From Klebsiella terrigena (GTDB taxonomy: Bacteria > Pseudomonadota > Gammaproteobacteria > Enterobacterales > Enterobacteriaceae), in the NCBI RefSeq assembly GCF_006539725.1, contig NZ_BJNO01000005.1, positions 124,001-188,000 of the forward strand: DNA of 64,000 nt, read 5' to 3'. The notes under the pieces are model-generated. The model saw only the letters and a program-made list of their open reading frames with translations, did not search any database and was not told the DNA's origin. Position 1 is the first letter of the stretch, and every line of letters starts with the position of its first letter. The position numbers and the translations under genes were made by a program. This document shows positions 52,691-61,593 of this stretch, piece after piece.

Positions 52691-55081
52691 TTATTTCGCT
52701 TCGTCCGGCAGGGCGTAAGCGACGATGTAGTCACCCATCTTCGTCCCGAACGAACCGTGGCCGCCGGCGGAGATGACAACATACTGCTTGCCCTCGACCT
52801 CGTAGGTCATCGGCGTTGCCTGGCCACCCGCCGGCAGGCGGGCCTGCCACAGCTTCTCACCGTTGCTCATATTGTACGCGCGCAGGTAGTTATCTGCGGT
52901 AGCGCCAATAAACAGCACGTTACCCGCCGTGGAGATTGGGCCACCCAGCATCGGCATGCCGAGCGTAAACGGCACCTGGACCGGCATCGGGAACGGCAGG
53001 CTGTCCTGCGGCGTCCCGATACGTTTTTTCCACACCACTTCGTTGGTCTTCAGATCCAGCGCGGAGATGTAGCCCCAGGCCGGCTGTTTGCACGGCAGGC
53101 CAAACGGCGACAGGAAGGCGTTGAGAGTTACGCCATACGGCACGCCGTACTGCGGCTGCACGCCGGACTCGGTGCCGGAGCCTTTCGCATCTTTTGGCGG
53201 CTCCATCGGGTTGCCCGGGCCGCGTGGGATCAGCTTAGAGACGAACGGCAGCGCCATCGGGTTGGCGATCGCCACCTGACGGTTCGGATCGACGGAGATA
53301 CCGCCCCATTCGAACATGCCGAGGTTACCCGGGAATACCAGCGTGCCTTGCTCAGACGGCGGGGTGAAGATGCCTTCATAGCGCAGCTGGTGGAAGATAA
53401 CGCGGCACACCAGCTGGTCGAACATGGTGGCGCCCCACATATCCGCACCGGTCAAATCTTTCTTCGGACGGAAGCTCAGGTCGGAGAACGGCTGCGTTTT
53501 GGCAACGTAATCGCCTTTCGCTGCGCCCTGCGGAACCGGTCTTTCCGGCGCCGGGACGACCAGCTCGCCGTTACGACGGTCCAGAACGAAGATGTTACCG
53601 GTTTTGGCCGGCGCGTAGATAACCGGTACGGTTTTACCGTTGACGTCAATATCTGCGAGGGTTGGCTGCGACGGCATATCCATATCCCACAGATCGTGAT
53701 GAACGGTCTGATAGTTCCATACCAGTTTACCGGTGGTCGCGTTCAGCGCGACGATAGAGCTGGCGTAACGCTCCTGCTCCGGCGTACGGTTGCCGCCCCA
53801 GATATCCGGTGTGGTGACGCCCATCGGCAGATAGACTAAATCCAGCTTCGCGTCATAGGCCGCTGGAGCCCATGAGTTAGGGGAGTTAAGTGTAAAGTGG
53901 TGCTGGTCGTCGGGGATCGCGTTCGGGTCTTTGGCACCCGGATCGAACACCCACTGCAGCTTGCCGGTATTGACGTCGAAACCGCGAATCACGCCCGACG
54001 GCTCGCGGGTAGAGAAGTTATCGGTTACCGCGCCGGCGATGATAATGGTGGTATCGGTAACGATCGGCGGTGATGTCGGTTCGTACATCCCCGGGGTGGT
54101 CACCGGCATGTTGGTCTGCAGGTTGAGAATGCCTTTGTTGGCAAAGGATTCACACAGCTGGCCGTTGTCGGCGTTAATGGCGAACAGGCGACCGTCGTTG
54201 ACCGGCAGGATGATGCGGCGCGGGCAGTTGGCGACGACGTCAGCCGGCGCGCTGTCGGCCTTCGCTTCGTGGTAAGAGACGCCGCGACAGGTCACGTGCT
54301 GGAAGGACGGGTCCGCGTTCAGCTGCGGATCGAAGTGCCATTTCTCTTTCCCGGTTGCCGCGTCCAGGGCGAACAAACGCTGGTGGGCAGTACACAGGTA
54401 GAGCATGTTGCCGACCTTAATCGGCGTCACTTCGTTAGTGATTTCACCCGGATCGTTCGGCTGCTTCAGGTCGCCGGTGCGGAACACCCAGGCTTCCTTG
54501 AGGTTCTTCACGTTATCGGCGTTGATTTGCTTCAGCGGCGAATAGCGTTGGCCCTCCTGGTTACGGCCGTATGCCGGCCAGTCGCCGTCGGCAACGGCGG
54601 AGATCGGGGCCGCAGGCGTGGCGTCGGCGCTCAGGGTGCCGTTCACTTCCTGCGGATCGTTAAATCCGGCCCAGGTCAGGATCCCGCCGCTGATCAGCAG
54701 GGCGATAACCAGCCCGGCAACCGCTCCGGCGGAAGGGACGGGCAGGCGACGCCAGACGAAGGGCAAAATCAGCCAGATGCCGAAGAACACCAGGATATCG
54801 CTACGCGGGGTGAGCGCCCAGAAGTCAAAGCCGACCTCCCAGACTCCCCAAATCATCGTGGCGAGAAGCAGCGCGGCGTACAGCCAGAGCGCTGAACGCT
54901 TACCGCGCAGCAGCATAACGGTAACGGCGAGCATCACCAGGCCGGCAATCGGGTAGTACCAGGAGCCGCCGATAGCCGCCAGCCATACCCCGCCAACGAG
55001 AAGATAGAGACCGCAAAACGCTGCAAAGAGTGCAGTCAGCGTCACGAGTCGCCGTGATTGTTGAGATTTTGTTTCTGCCAT
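52691..55081 (-). CDS. gcd: PQQ-dependent quinoprotein glucose dehydrogenase
   Basis: Inner-membrane enzyme that oxidises glucose to gluconolactone in the periplasm and passes electrons to ubiquinone. It has 796 residues, as in E. coli. Five hydrophobic segments fill residues 10-140, followed by a PQQ-binding eight-blade propeller with tryptophan-docking repeats. Whether the enzyme is active depends on PQQ supply, whose synthesis genes are not in this window. It appears to be repressed by cAMP-CRP through the site at 55143. Confidence 0.96.
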   Translation of the reverse strand: MAETKSQQSRRLVTLTALFAAFCGLYLLVGGVWLAAIGGSWYYPIAGLVMLAVTVMLLRGKRSALWLYAALLLATMIWGVWEVGFDFWALTPRSDILVFFGIWLILPFVWRRLPVPSAGAVAGLVIALLISGGILTWAGFNDPQEVNGTLSADATPAAPISAVADGDWPAYGRNQEGQRYSPLKQINADNVKNLKEAWVFRTGDLKQPNDPGEITNEVTPIKVGNMLYLCTAHQRLFALDAATGKEKWHFDPQLNADPSFQHVTCRGVSYHEAKADSAPADVVANCPRRIILPVNDGRLFAINADNGQLCESFANKGILNLQTNMPVTTPGMYEPTSPPIVTDTTIIIAGAVTDNFSTREPSGVIRGFDVNTGKLQWVFDPGAKDPNAIPDDQHHFTLNSPNSWAPAAYDAKLDLVYLPMGVTTPDIWGGNRTPEQERYASSIVALNATTGKLVWNYQTVHHDLWDMDMPSQPTLADIDVNGKTVPVIYAPAKTGNIFVLDRRNGELVVPAPERPVPQGAAKGDYVAKTQPFSDLSFRPKKDLTGADMWGATMFDQLVCRVIFHQLRYEGIFTPPSEQGTLVFPGNLGMFEWGGISVDPNRQVAIANPMALPFVSKLIPRGPGNPMEPPKDAKGSGTESGVQPQYGVPYGVTLNAFLSPFGLPCKQPAWGYISALDLKTNEVVWKKRIGTPQDSLPFPMPVQVPFTLGMPMLGGPISTAGNVLFIGATADNYLRAYNMSNGEKLWQARLPAGGQATPMTYEVEGKQYVVISAGGHGSFGTKMGDYIVAYALPDEAK

Positions 55082-55124
55082 AGAAAGATACTCGTTTTGT
55101 TTGTTAATTTTTTAGATGCAATTA

Positions 55125-55158
55125 ATTATAGGATTTAACAAGTGTGATCGGAATCACA
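55125..55158 (-). promoter_or_regulatory. gcd promoter overlapped by a perfect CRP site
   Basis: On the minus strand the -10 TATAAT (55125-55130) is 17 nt from a weak -35 TTCCGA (55148-55153). TGTGA-N6-TCACA (55143-55158), identical to the CRP core consensus, covers that -35, with its centre near -32. That position fits the known negative control of gcd by cAMP-CRP in E. coli. Confidence 0.8.
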
Positions 55159-55200
55159 AAATAGCTTTTATTATTCCCTGCACCGCAGATTTCTTTTTAC

Positions 55201-55209
55201 TGGTATACT
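55201..55209 (+). promoter_or_regulatory. Extended -10 promoter of hpt
   Basis: TGGTATACT at 55201-55209 is an extended -10 (TGn-TATACT) about 75 nt before the hpt start; no good -35 accompanies it. Confidence 0.5.
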
Positions 55210-55285
55210 GGTCAGCTTGCCGGTCAACGTCGATGTGAGAGCAGCGGCTTTGATGATTTATCTTAAGAATCAAATGGTTAGTTTT

Positions 55286-55822
55286 ATGAAACATACTGTA
55301 GAAGTGATGATCCCGGAAGCCGAGATCAAAGCACGTATCGCCGAACTGGGTCGTCAAATCAACGAATGCTACAAAGACAGCGGCAGCGAAATGGTGCTGG
55401 TGGGGCTGCTGCGCGGCTCATTTATGTTTATGGCCGACCTGTGCCGCGAAGTTCAGGTGCCGCATGAAGTCGATTTTATGACCGCTTCCAGCTACGGCAG
55501 CGGCATGTCCACGACCCGCGACGTTAAAATCCTCAAGGATCTGGACGAAGACATTCGCGGTAAAGATGTCCTGATCGTGGAAGACATCATCGACTCCGGC
55601 AACACGCTCTCTAAAGTGCGTGAGATCCTCAGCCTGCGCGAGCCGAAATCGCTGGCCATCTGTACGCTGCTGGATAAGCCGAGCCGTCGCGAAGTAAGCG
55701 TACCGGTTGAATTTGTCGGCTTTGCTATCCCGGACGAGTTCGTTGTCGGTTACGGTATTGATTACGCCCAGCGCTATCGCCATCTGCCGTACGTAGGCAA
55801 AGTGGTGCTGCTGGACGAGTAG
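55286..55822 (+). CDS. hpt: Hypoxanthine phosphoribosyltransferase Hpt
   Basis: Purine salvage enzyme that converts hypoxanthine (and guanine less well) and PRPP to nucleotides, in the cytosol. It has 178 residues, as in E. coli. The PRPP motif [14 protein letters not shown] is at about 99-112. I chose ATG at 55286 ([10 protein letters not shown]); an in-frame ATG at 55274 would add four residues and cannot be excluded. It is convergent with can. Confidence 0.95.
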   Translation: MKHTVEVMIPEAEIKARIAELGRQINECYKDSGSEMVLVGLLRGSFMFMADLCREVQVPHEVDFMTASSYGSGMSTTRDVKILKDLDEDIRGKDVLIVEDIIDSGNTLSKVREILSLREPKSLAICTLLDKPSRREVSVPVEFVGFAIPDEFVVGYGIDYAQRYRHLPYVGKVVLLDE

Positions 55823-55863
55823 GACGTAGGTGAGCCGTTGTGCGGTGCCCGGCTAAGCAGCAT

Positions 55864-55887
55864 GCCGCCGGGTTTATCCGGCGCGGC
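55864..55887. repeat. REP-like GC hairpin between hpt and can
   Basis: An imperfect inverted repeat (GCCGCCGGGTTTATCCGGCG), together with flanking CCCGGC and GTCCGGAT blocks, resembles an enterobacterial REP unit and may act as the terminator for the two convergent genes. Confidence 0.4.
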
Positions 55888-55922
55888 GCGGGCAGCCTGT
55901 CCGGATGTGAAAAGCGCGTCAG

Positions 55923-56585
55923 CTACTTGTGGTTGACGTGCTTAATTTTGAGATTGGAAATGCCATGACGGTAGCGCTGTTCGAGCGTTTCGCGACTGAC
56001 GGCGGTCACGTCGAGATCGCGCAGCAGGCCATCGTGAATGCCGTAGGCCCAGCCGTGGATCGTCACCTTCTGCCCGCGTTTCCACGCCGAGCGCATAATC
56101 GTTGAGTGACCCAGGTTATAGACCTGCTCCATCACGTTCAGCTCGCACAGCGTATCAAGGCGGCGCTCTTCGGGCATCTCGCCCAGCAGCGAACTGTGTT
56201 TAAACCAGATATCGCGAATATGCAGCAGCCAGTTGTCGATCAGGCCCAGCTCGGTGTTTTCAATCGCCGCCTGCACGCCGCCGCAGCCGTAGTGGCCGCA
56301 GATGATAATATGCTCGACCTCCAGCACATCAACGGCGTACTGCACCACGGAAAGACAGTTCAGGTCGGTATGAATCACCAGGTTGGCAACGTTGCGGTGC
56401 ACAAACAGTTCGCCAGGCTCCAGGCCCGTTAACCGTTCAGCGGGTACGCGGCTATCAGAACATCCAATCCACAGAAAGCGCGGTTTTTGCGCATGAGACA
56501 AGGTTGCAAAAAAACCGGGGTCTTCTTCCACCAGCATTTTTGACCATAGTGCATTGTTGCTGATGAGTGTATCTATATCATTCAT
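55923..56585 (-). CDS. can: Beta-class carbonic anhydrase Can
   Basis: Zinc enzyme interconverting carbon dioxide and bicarbonate, needed for growth in air. It has 220 residues, as in E. coli Can. The zinc ligands C42, D44 ([10 protein letters not shown]), H98 and C101 (CGHYGCGG) are present in the beta-class arrangement. It is divergent from yadG across 106 nt. Confidence 0.97.
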   Translation of the reverse strand: MNDIDTLISNNALWSKMLVEEDPGFFATLSHAQKPRFLWIGCSDSRVPAERLTGLEPGELFVHRNVANLVIHTDLNCLSVVQYAVDVLEVEHIIICGHYGCGGVQAAIENTELGLIDNWLLHIRDIWFKHSSLLGEMPEERRLDTLCELNVMEQVYNLGHSTIMRSAWKRGQKVTIHGWAYGIHDGLLRDLDVTAVSRETLEQRYRHGISNLKIKHVNHK

Positions 56586-56691
56586 GGACGTTCACGGCCT
56601 ATAACCAGGTAAGTGCGTTGCGCTAATATAGGTTAACCTCACATTTTTTAAAACAACCCATCGCGTGTCACGACACGAGAAGAGACATTTA

Positions 56692-57618
56692 ATGACCATT
56701 GCTCTGGAACTAAAACAGCTTACAAAAACCTACCCCGGCGGGGTTCAGGCGCTGCGGGGGATCGACCTGCAGGTTGAGGCAGGCGATTTTTATGCGCTGC
56801 TGGGCCCTAACGGCGCGGGTAAATCCACCACGATTGGCATTATCAGCTCGCTGGTTAATAAAACCTCAGGCCAGGTCAACGTCTTTGGCTACGACCTGCA
56901 GAAGGACGTGGTTAACGCCAAGCGCCAGCTCGGCCTGGTGCCGCAGGAGTTTAACTTTAACCCCTTCGAAACCGTGCAGCAGATCGTCGTCAACCAGGCG
57001 GGCTACTACGGCGTTGAGCGTAAAGAAGCGGTTATACGCAGCGAAAAATATCTGAAACAGCTCGATTTATGGGAAAAGCGCGGCGAGCGCGCGCGGATGC
57101 TATCCGGCGGCATGAAGCGCCGTCTGATGATCGCCCGCGCCCTGATGCACGAGCCAAAATTACTGATCCTCGATGAGCCAACCGCGGGGGTGGATATCGA
57201 ACTTCGCCGCTCGATGTGGGGCTTCCTCAAGGATTTGAACGATAAAGGCACCACCATTATCCTCACCACCCACTACCTGGAAGAGGCGGAGATGCTGTGC
57301 CGCAATATCGGCATTATTCAGCGCGGTGAGCTGGTGGAGAACACTTCCATGAAGGCGCTGCTGGCGAAGCTAAAATCGGAAACCTTTATTCTCGATCTGG
57401 CGCCGAAAAGCCCGCTGCCGGTGCTCGAAGGCTATCAGTATCGGCTGGTGGATACCTCAACTCTGGAAGTTGAGGTGCTGCGCGAGCAGGGGATCAACAG
57501 CGTATTTTCTCAGCTGAGCGCGCAGGGCGTTCAGGTTTTAAGCATGCGTAACAAAGCCAACCGCCTGGAAGAGCTGTTTGTCACGCTGGTACATGACAGG
57601 AAAGGAGAATCAGCATGA
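56692..57618 (+). CDS. yadG: ABC transporter ATP-binding protein YadG
   Basis: Nucleotide-binding subunit of an ABC-2 type exporter of unknown substrate. It has 308 residues, as in E. coli. Walker A GPNGAGKST lies at about 38-46, the signature LSGGMKRR near 136, and Walker B LLILDEPTAG near 155. I chose ATG at 56692 (MTIALELKQL); an upstream in-frame start would add nine residues. It overlaps its permease gene yadH by 4 nt. Confidence 0.95.
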   Translation: MTIALELKQLTKTYPGGVQALRGIDLQVEAGDFYALLGPNGAGKSTTIGIISSLVNKTSGQVNVFGYDLQKDVVNAKRQLGLVPQEFNFNPFETVQQIVVNQAGYYGVERKEAVIRSEKYLKQLDLWEKRGERARMLSGGMKRRLMIARALMHEPKLLILDEPTAGVDIELRRSMWGFLKDLNDKGTTIILTTHYLEEAEMLCRNIGIIQRGELVENTSMKALLAKLKSETFILDLAPKSPLPVLEGYQYRLVDTSTLEVEVLREQGINSVFSQLSAQGVQVLSMRNKANRLEELFVTLVHDRKGESA

Positions 57619-58385
57619 TGCAGCTGTACTGGGTCGCGCTGAAAAGCATCTGGGCCAAAGAGATCCACCGTTTTATGCGTATCTGGATCCAGACGCTGGT
57701 GCCGCCGGTGATCACCATGACGCTCTATTTCGTCATTTTTGGCAACCTGATCGGTTCGCGCATCGGCGAAATGCACGGTTTTACCTATATGCAGTTTATC
57801 GTGCCGGGCCTGATTATGATGGCGGTGATCACCAACGCCTACGCCAACGTGGCCTCCTCTTTCTTCAGCGCGAAATTCCAGCGCAATATTGAGGAGCTAC
57901 TGGTGGCGCCGGTGCCAACGCACGTGGTTATCATCGGCTACGTTGGCGGCGGCGTGGCGCGCGGGCTGTTTGTCGGGATCCTCGTCACCGCGATCTCGCT
58001 GTTCTTCGTCCCGTTCCAGGTTCACTCCTGGCTGTTCGTTGGGCTGACGCTGCTCCTGACGGCCATCCTCTTCTCGCTGGCGGGCCTGCTGAATGCGGTA
58101 TTTGCCAAAACCTTTGACGATATCAGCCTGATCCCGACCTTCGTGCTGACGCCGCTGACCTACCTCGGCGGGGTATTCTACTCTCTGACCCTGCTGCCGC
58201 CGTTCTGGCAGGCGCTGTCGCACCTGAACCCGATCGTCTACATGATCAGCGGCTTCCGCTACGGCTTCCTCGGCATCAACGATGTTCCGCTGATTACCAC
58301 CTTTGGCGTTCTGGTGGTCTTTATCGTCGCGTTCTACCTGCTGTGCTGGTCTCTGATCCAGCGCGGACGCGGTCTGCGCAGCTAG
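57615..58385 (+). CDS. yadH: ABC-2 type transporter permease YadH
   Basis: Inner-membrane permease partner of YadG. It has 256 residues, as in E. coli, with six hydrophobic segments and the ABC-2 signature region near the C-terminal half (SLIPTFVLTPLTYLGGVFYSL). The start overlaps the yadG stop by 4 nt, so the two subunits are translationally coupled. The substrate is unknown. Confidence 0.95.
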   Translation: MMQLYWVALKSIWAKEIHRFMRIWIQTLVPPVITMTLYFVIFGNLIGSRIGEMHGFTYMQFIVPGLIMMAVITNAYANVASSFFSAKFQRNIEELLVAPVPTHVVIIGYVGGGVARGLFVGILVTAISLFFVPFQVHSWLFVGLTLLLTAILFSLAGLLNAVFAKTFDDISLIPTFVLTPLTYLGGVFYSLTLLPPFWQALSHLNPIVYMISGFRYGFLGINDVPLITTFGVLVVFIVAFYLLCWSLIQRGRGLRS

Positions 58386-58396
58386 CGGACCGTTAT

Positions 58397-58429
58397 TGGC
58401 GCTTCGCTGAGCGATTAGGCGAAGCGCCA
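58397..58429 (+). terminator. Hairpin after yadH
   Basis: TGGCGCTTCGC (58397-58407) and GCGAAGCGCCA (58419-58429), an 11-bp perfect stem with an 11-nt loop and no strong T run. Confidence 0.6.
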
Positions 58430-58483
58430 TCGGCTAATCTTGACTGCCATCACCGACATCGCTCATTCCCCTTGTTAAATTAG

Positions 58484-58505
58484 CCTCCTGCTAAGGAGGT
58501 AGGCG
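58484..58505 (+). promoter_or_regulatory. Perfect Shine-Dalgarno of yadI folded in a hairpin
   Basis: TAAGGAGGT (58492-58500) is a full nine-base complement of the 16S rRNA 3' end, 5 nt before the yadI ATG. CCTCCT (58484-58489) can pair with its AGGAGG (58494-58499) across a GCTA loop, hiding the ribosome site in a six-pair stem. The likely effect is control of yadI translation, for example by temperature or a trans-acting factor; this is inference. Confidence 0.55.
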
Positions 58506-58946
58506 ATGTTAGGTTGGGTAATTACTTGTCATGACGATAAGGCGCAGGAGCTGCTGGACCGTCTGGAAAAAAAGTATGGAGCGCTGGCGCAGTGTCGGGC
58601 GGTGAACTACTGGCGCAATCTCAGCAGAAATATGCTGAGCCGGATGATGTGCGAGGCGCTGCACGCGGTCGACAGCGGCGATGGCGCGATCTTTCTCACC
58701 GATGAAACCGGCGCGGCGCCGTATCGAGTCGCGGCGCTCATGAGCCATAAGCACACCCACTGCGAAGTGATCTCCGGAATCGACTATCCATTGTTAGAGC
58801 GAATGTATCTGCTGCGCGAGAGCCTGAGCAGCGAAGCGTTTCGCGAGGCGATAGTCAGCGCCGGAGGCCCGACGGTCAGCAGCCTCTGGCACCAGCAGCA
58901 AAAAAATCCGCCTTTCCGCCTGCTGCATGAAGCGTTCGGGAATTAG
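58506..58946 (+). CDS. yadI: Orphan PTS EIIA-like protein YadI
   Basis: Mannose-family PTS IIA-domain protein with no IIB, IIC or IID gene beside it. It has 146 residues, as in E. coli YadI. H9 in GWVITCHDDKA matches the phosphoacceptor histidine of the EIIA-Man fold. Its partner and target are unknown. Its ribosome site is unusually strong and lies in a hairpin (see the regulatory entry). Confidence 0.9.
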   Translation: MLGWVITCHDDKAQELLDRLEKKYGALAQCRAVNYWRNLSRNMLSRMMCEALHAVDSGDGAIFLTDETGAAPYRVAALMSHKHTHCEVISGIDYPLLERMYLLRESLSSEAFREAIVSAGGPTVSSLWHQQQKNPPFRLLHEAFGN

Positions 58947-59008
58947 GCGTTGGTATTGATGCCGCTTTTGTTACAATGGCGGCAGTTTTTTCTAGCGGTT
59001 AGACGTCG

Positions 59009-60256
59009 ATGTTTGCCCGAATCTTTGCTCTGCTCCTTCTGCTGACGTCGCTCAGCGCCTCTGCCAGCCTGTTAAGCCAACAGGGCGTGCCTGCTCGCTA
59101 TATGCAAACCACTGAAGACGCGGTTATCTGGGCGCAGATAGGCAATGAGGTGGTCAGCGTCGGCAATATCCGCGCCGGGCAAATTATTGCCGTCGTGCCG
59201 ACCGCCGCCGACTATTATGAGTTCAGCTTCGGCTTTGGTACCGGTTTTATCGATAAAGGCCACCTGCAGCCGGTGCAGGGCAAGCAGCGGGTGGAGGACA
59301 GCCTCGGCGATTTGCATAAGCCGCTGAGCAATCAAAACCTGCTCACCTGGAAAGATACCCCGGTCTACGACGCTCCCTCCAGCGGCAGCGCGCCGTTCGG
59401 CACGCTGGCGGATAATTTACGCTATCCGATAATCAGCAAGCTGAAAGACCGGCTGAATCAGACCTGGTTTCAAATTCGCATCGGCAATCGCCTGGCGTGG
59501 GTCAGTAGCCTCGATGCCCAACAGGATAACGGCATTCCGATCCTGACCTATCACCATATCCTGCGTGATGAAGAGAACACCCGCTTTCGCCATACCTCGA
59601 CCACCACCTCCGTTCGCGCCTTCAGCAACCAGATGACCTGGCTGCGCGACCAGGGCTACACCACCCTGAACATGTATCAGCTGGAAGGCTACGTGCGCAA
59701 TAAGATCAACCTGCCGGCGCGCTCGGTGGCGATCACCTTTGATGACGGCCTGAAGTCGGTCAACCGCTATGCCTGGCCTATCCTCAGGCAGTATGGCTTT
59801 CACGCCACGGCGTTTATTATCTCTTCGCGCATTAAGCACCATCCGCAGAAATGGGCGCCTAAGTCGCTACAGTTTATGAGTATTTCTGAGCTGAAGCAGA
59901 TTCAGGACGTCTTTGACGTGCAGTCGCATACCCACTTTCTGCATCGGGTTGACGGCGGGCATCGTCCGATTCTGCTGAGCCGCAGCTACCACAACATCCT
60001 GTTTGATTTTGAGCACTCGCGCCGCGCCTTGACGCAGTTTAATCCGCACGTGCTCTATCTCTCCTATCCGTTTGGCGGCTATAACGCCACGGCGGTGAAG
60101 GCCGCGAACGACGCCGGTTTTCATATGGCGGTGACCACGGTGAGAGGGAAGGTGATGCCGGGGGATAATCCGTTCTTATTGAAGCGCCTCTATATTCTGC
60201 GCACGGATTCGCTGGAGACGATGTCGCGGCTGATCAGCAACCAGCCGCAGGGATAG
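59009..60256 (+). CDS. yadE: Polysaccharide deacetylase-like exported protein YadE
   Basis: Exported NodB-fold protein (carbohydrate esterase 4). It has 415 residues (409 in E. coli YadE). A signal peptide ([18 protein letters not shown]) is followed by an SH3-like half and then the deacetylase domain from about 180. Catalytic motifs are ITFDDGLKS (metal-binding Asp) and QSHTHFLH (metal-binding His pair). The natural substrate is not known. A 251-bp gap and two AT-rich genes follow, foreign to this locus in E. coli. Confidence 0.9.
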   Translation: MFARIFALLLLLTSLSASASLLSQQGVPARYMQTTEDAVIWAQIGNEVVSVGNIRAGQIIAVVPTAADYYEFSFGFGTGFIDKGHLQPVQGKQRVEDSLGDLHKPLSNQNLLTWKDTPVYDAPSSGSAPFGTLADNLRYPIISKLKDRLNQTWFQIRIGNRLAWVSSLDAQQDNGIPILTYHHILRDEENTRFRHTSTTTSVRAFSNQMTWLRDQGYTTLNMYQLEGYVRNKINLPARSVAITFDDGLKSVNRYAWPILRQYGFHATAFIISSRIKHHPQKWAPKSLQFMSISELKQIQDVFDVQSHTHFLHRVDGGHRPILLSRSYHNILFDFEHSRRALTQFNPHVLYLSYPFGGYNATAVKAANDAGFHMAVTTVRGKVMPGDNPFLLKRLYILRTDSLETMSRLISNQPQG

Positions 60257-60459
60257 TCAGGCCCGCTTGAACATTTAGCTGCCTGCCCGAGGTGAATATT
60301 TTCAATCCAATACCAAACGCCGGTTTAATTATGGGCGAAACCGTTACAGCCTTATTCTTTCTGCCCCAGGTGATAAAGGAACGGGTGAGGATTGTATTAC
60401 GCTAACCCGGTCGTCTGATTTCATGTTAATGTGGGCTGCGTTGGTTAATATGTCAGCAA

Positions 60460-60465
60460 TATAAT
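60460..60465 (+). promoter_or_regulatory. Candidate -10 for the small membrane-protein pair
   Basis: TATAAT at 60460-60465 lies 42 nt before the first gene. No good -35 is at 17 nt, so confidence is low. The remaining yadE-downstream gap (60257-60459) is AT-rich and without other recognised features. Confidence 0.35.
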
Positions 60466-60507
60466 AACAGCGTCATTAACCGCTTTCGGTAGCGTACAGG
60501 TCTACTA

Positions 60508-60744
60508 ATGAAGCCAATACAATACGTACTATTATGGTTTGGGGAAGTATTACTCTTTACCGTTACATTCGTCCTGCTCTACGTGCTGATACCCGAAGTG
60601 AAAATGTACAGACTGATTACGGACCTAACGGGGTTTATGTCCGATTTTACATGGGATAAATATTATTTTTTGGCCCTTTGCGTAGCTTCACTGCTCATCG
60701 TAGCAGGAGTTGTTTATATAACGGCCTTAATTAAAAAACATTAA
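60508..60744 (+). CDS. Small membrane protein A of a tandem pair, unknown
   Basis: I do not recognise this 78-residue protein. It has two hydrophobic segments (about 5-29 and 52-75) joined by a loop of about 22 residues, a basic C-terminus (KKH) and a conserved WDKYYFL at the start of the second helix. The positive-inside rule suggests both ends are cytoplasmic. Its base composition is far richer in A/T than that of its neighbours, which suggests transfer. It is about 62 percent identical (48 of 78) to the next gene and of the same length, so the two arose by tandem duplication. Confidence 0.7.
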   Translation: MKPIQYVLLWFGEVLLFTVTFVLLYVLIPEVKMYRLITDLTGFMSDFTWDKYYFLALCVASLLIVAGVVYITALIKKH

Positions 60745-60773
60745 TGTTAAACGCTGGCTATACGGGGATACGT

Positions 60774-61010
60774 ATGAGGCCGATACAATATGTACTACTA
60801 TGGATTGGGGCTGCATTTCTCTATGCGGTAACGTTAGTGCTGCTATTAACATTTATGTCCGAAGTAGAGCTCTATGGTCTGATCAGGGAATTTACGGGCG
60901 TTATATCCGGTGACGTATGGGATAAATATTATTTCCTGTCTATTTGTCTCGCTTCACTATTGATTGTATCAATAGTGGTTTATATAACGGCTTTAATTAA
61001 AAAACGTTAA
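60774..61010 (+). CDS. Small membrane protein B of a tandem pair, unknown
   Basis: Paralogue of the preceding gene, also 78 residues with the same two-helix plan and basic end (KKR). I chose ATG at 60774, which has GGGGA 5 nt upstream and aligns residue for residue with gene A (MRPIQYVLLW against MKPIQYVLLW); an earlier in-frame ATG at 60744 overlaps the gene A stop and would add ten unmatched residues. Helices and ends are well kept, while residues 25-48 have diverged, so that loop is probably where the two differ in job. Confidence 0.7.
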   Translation: MRPIQYVLLWIGAAFLYAVTLVLLLTFMSEVELYGLIREFTGVISGDVWDKYYFLSICLASLLIVSIVVYITALIKKR

Positions 61011-61027
61011 TCCTCAAAGCACCAGAG

Positions 61028-61050
61028 ACTAATCAGTTAGCGGTTTTTTA
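61028..61050 (+). terminator. Short terminator after the small membrane-protein pair
   Basis: CTAAT and a partly complementary GTTAG close a small hairpin, followed by CGG and six T (about 61044-61049). The stem is short. Confidence 0.4.
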
Positions 61051-61063
61051 CGGGGCCTGCTGA

Positions 61064-61091
61064 ACGGTGCTCCGCCTGCGCGGCGCACCGT
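61064..61091 (-). terminator. Hairpin after panD
   Basis: ACGGTGC (61064-61070) and GCACCGT (61085-61091), with an inner CCGC/GCGG pairing and one mismatch. There is no T run on the minus strand. Confidence 0.45.
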
Positions 61092-61104
61092 CAGCGATCG
61101 GCTA

Positions 61105-61485
61105 TCAGGCAACCTGAACCGGAATGGCTTTGGCCTGGCGCTTCATCTCGTTGTCGCCTTCAAAGTAGGCGACCTTTGGCCGCCAGCTGCGGGCTTCTTC
61201 ATCGCTCATGGTGACGAAGCTGGCGATGATCAGAATATCGCCGACGCTGGCGCAGTGCGCCGCCGCGCCGTTAACGGAAATGATTCTGGAACCGCGCTCG
61301 GCGGCAATGGCGTAGGTGGAGAAGCGGTTACCGTTGGTCACGTTCCAGAGATGGATCGCCTCATTTTCGAGGATCCCGGACGCATCAAGGAAATCCTGGT
61401 CAATGGCGCAGGAGCCTTCATAGTGCAGATCGGCCTGGGTGACTTTTACGCGGTGGAGTTTGCCCTGCAGCATATTACGAATCAT
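61105..61485 (-). CDS. panD: Aspartate 1-decarboxylase PanD
   Basis: Pyruvoyl enzyme that makes beta-alanine for pantothenate. It has 126 residues, as in E. coli. Self-cleavage falls between G24 and S25 (HYEG/SCAID), generating the pyruvoyl group. I chose ATG at 61485 ([10 protein letters not shown]); an upstream in-frame ATG is eight codons earlier. A deleted ERIC copy lies just upstream, between panD and panC. Confidence 0.96.
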   Translation of the reverse strand: MIRNMLQGKLHRVKVTQADLHYEGSCAIDQDFLDASGILENEAIHLWNVTNGNRFSTYAIAAERGSRIISVNGAAAHCASVGDILIIASFVTMSDEEARSWRPKVAYFEGDNEMKRQAKAIPVQVA

Positions 61486-61500
61486 AGTGTCTACCTTTAT

Positions 61501-61556
61501 TCCCGTCATACTTCAAGCGGCATACAGGCTGGCTGCACTCGAACTATTGCGGGTAT
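61501..61556. repeat. Internally deleted ERIC element between panC and panD
   Basis: The left part (CCCGTCATACTTCAAG) and the right part (CTCGAACTATTGCGGGTAT) match the two ends of an ERIC unit, but the conserved core is missing, leaving about 56 bp of the usual 127. It lies just upstream of panD. Confidence 0.55.
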
Positions 61557-61572
61557 CTACCTGACGAAAACG

Positions 61573-61593
61573 AAGCGGATATCGCATCCGCTT
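61573..61593 (-). terminator. Terminator after panC
   Basis: AAGCGGAT (61573-61580) and ATCCGCTT (61586-61593) pair around ATCGC; on the minus strand CGTTTTCG follows. A second stem, CCGGGCA/TGCCCGG (61603-61620) followed by T's on the plus strand, stands between it and the gene. Confidence 0.6.

Noticed and set aside
52634..53839. A 401-codon plus-strand frame opposite gcd
   Set aside because: gcd is certain by sequence. This frame begins inside the cueO-gcd terminator and its product is rich in Arg and His without motifs.
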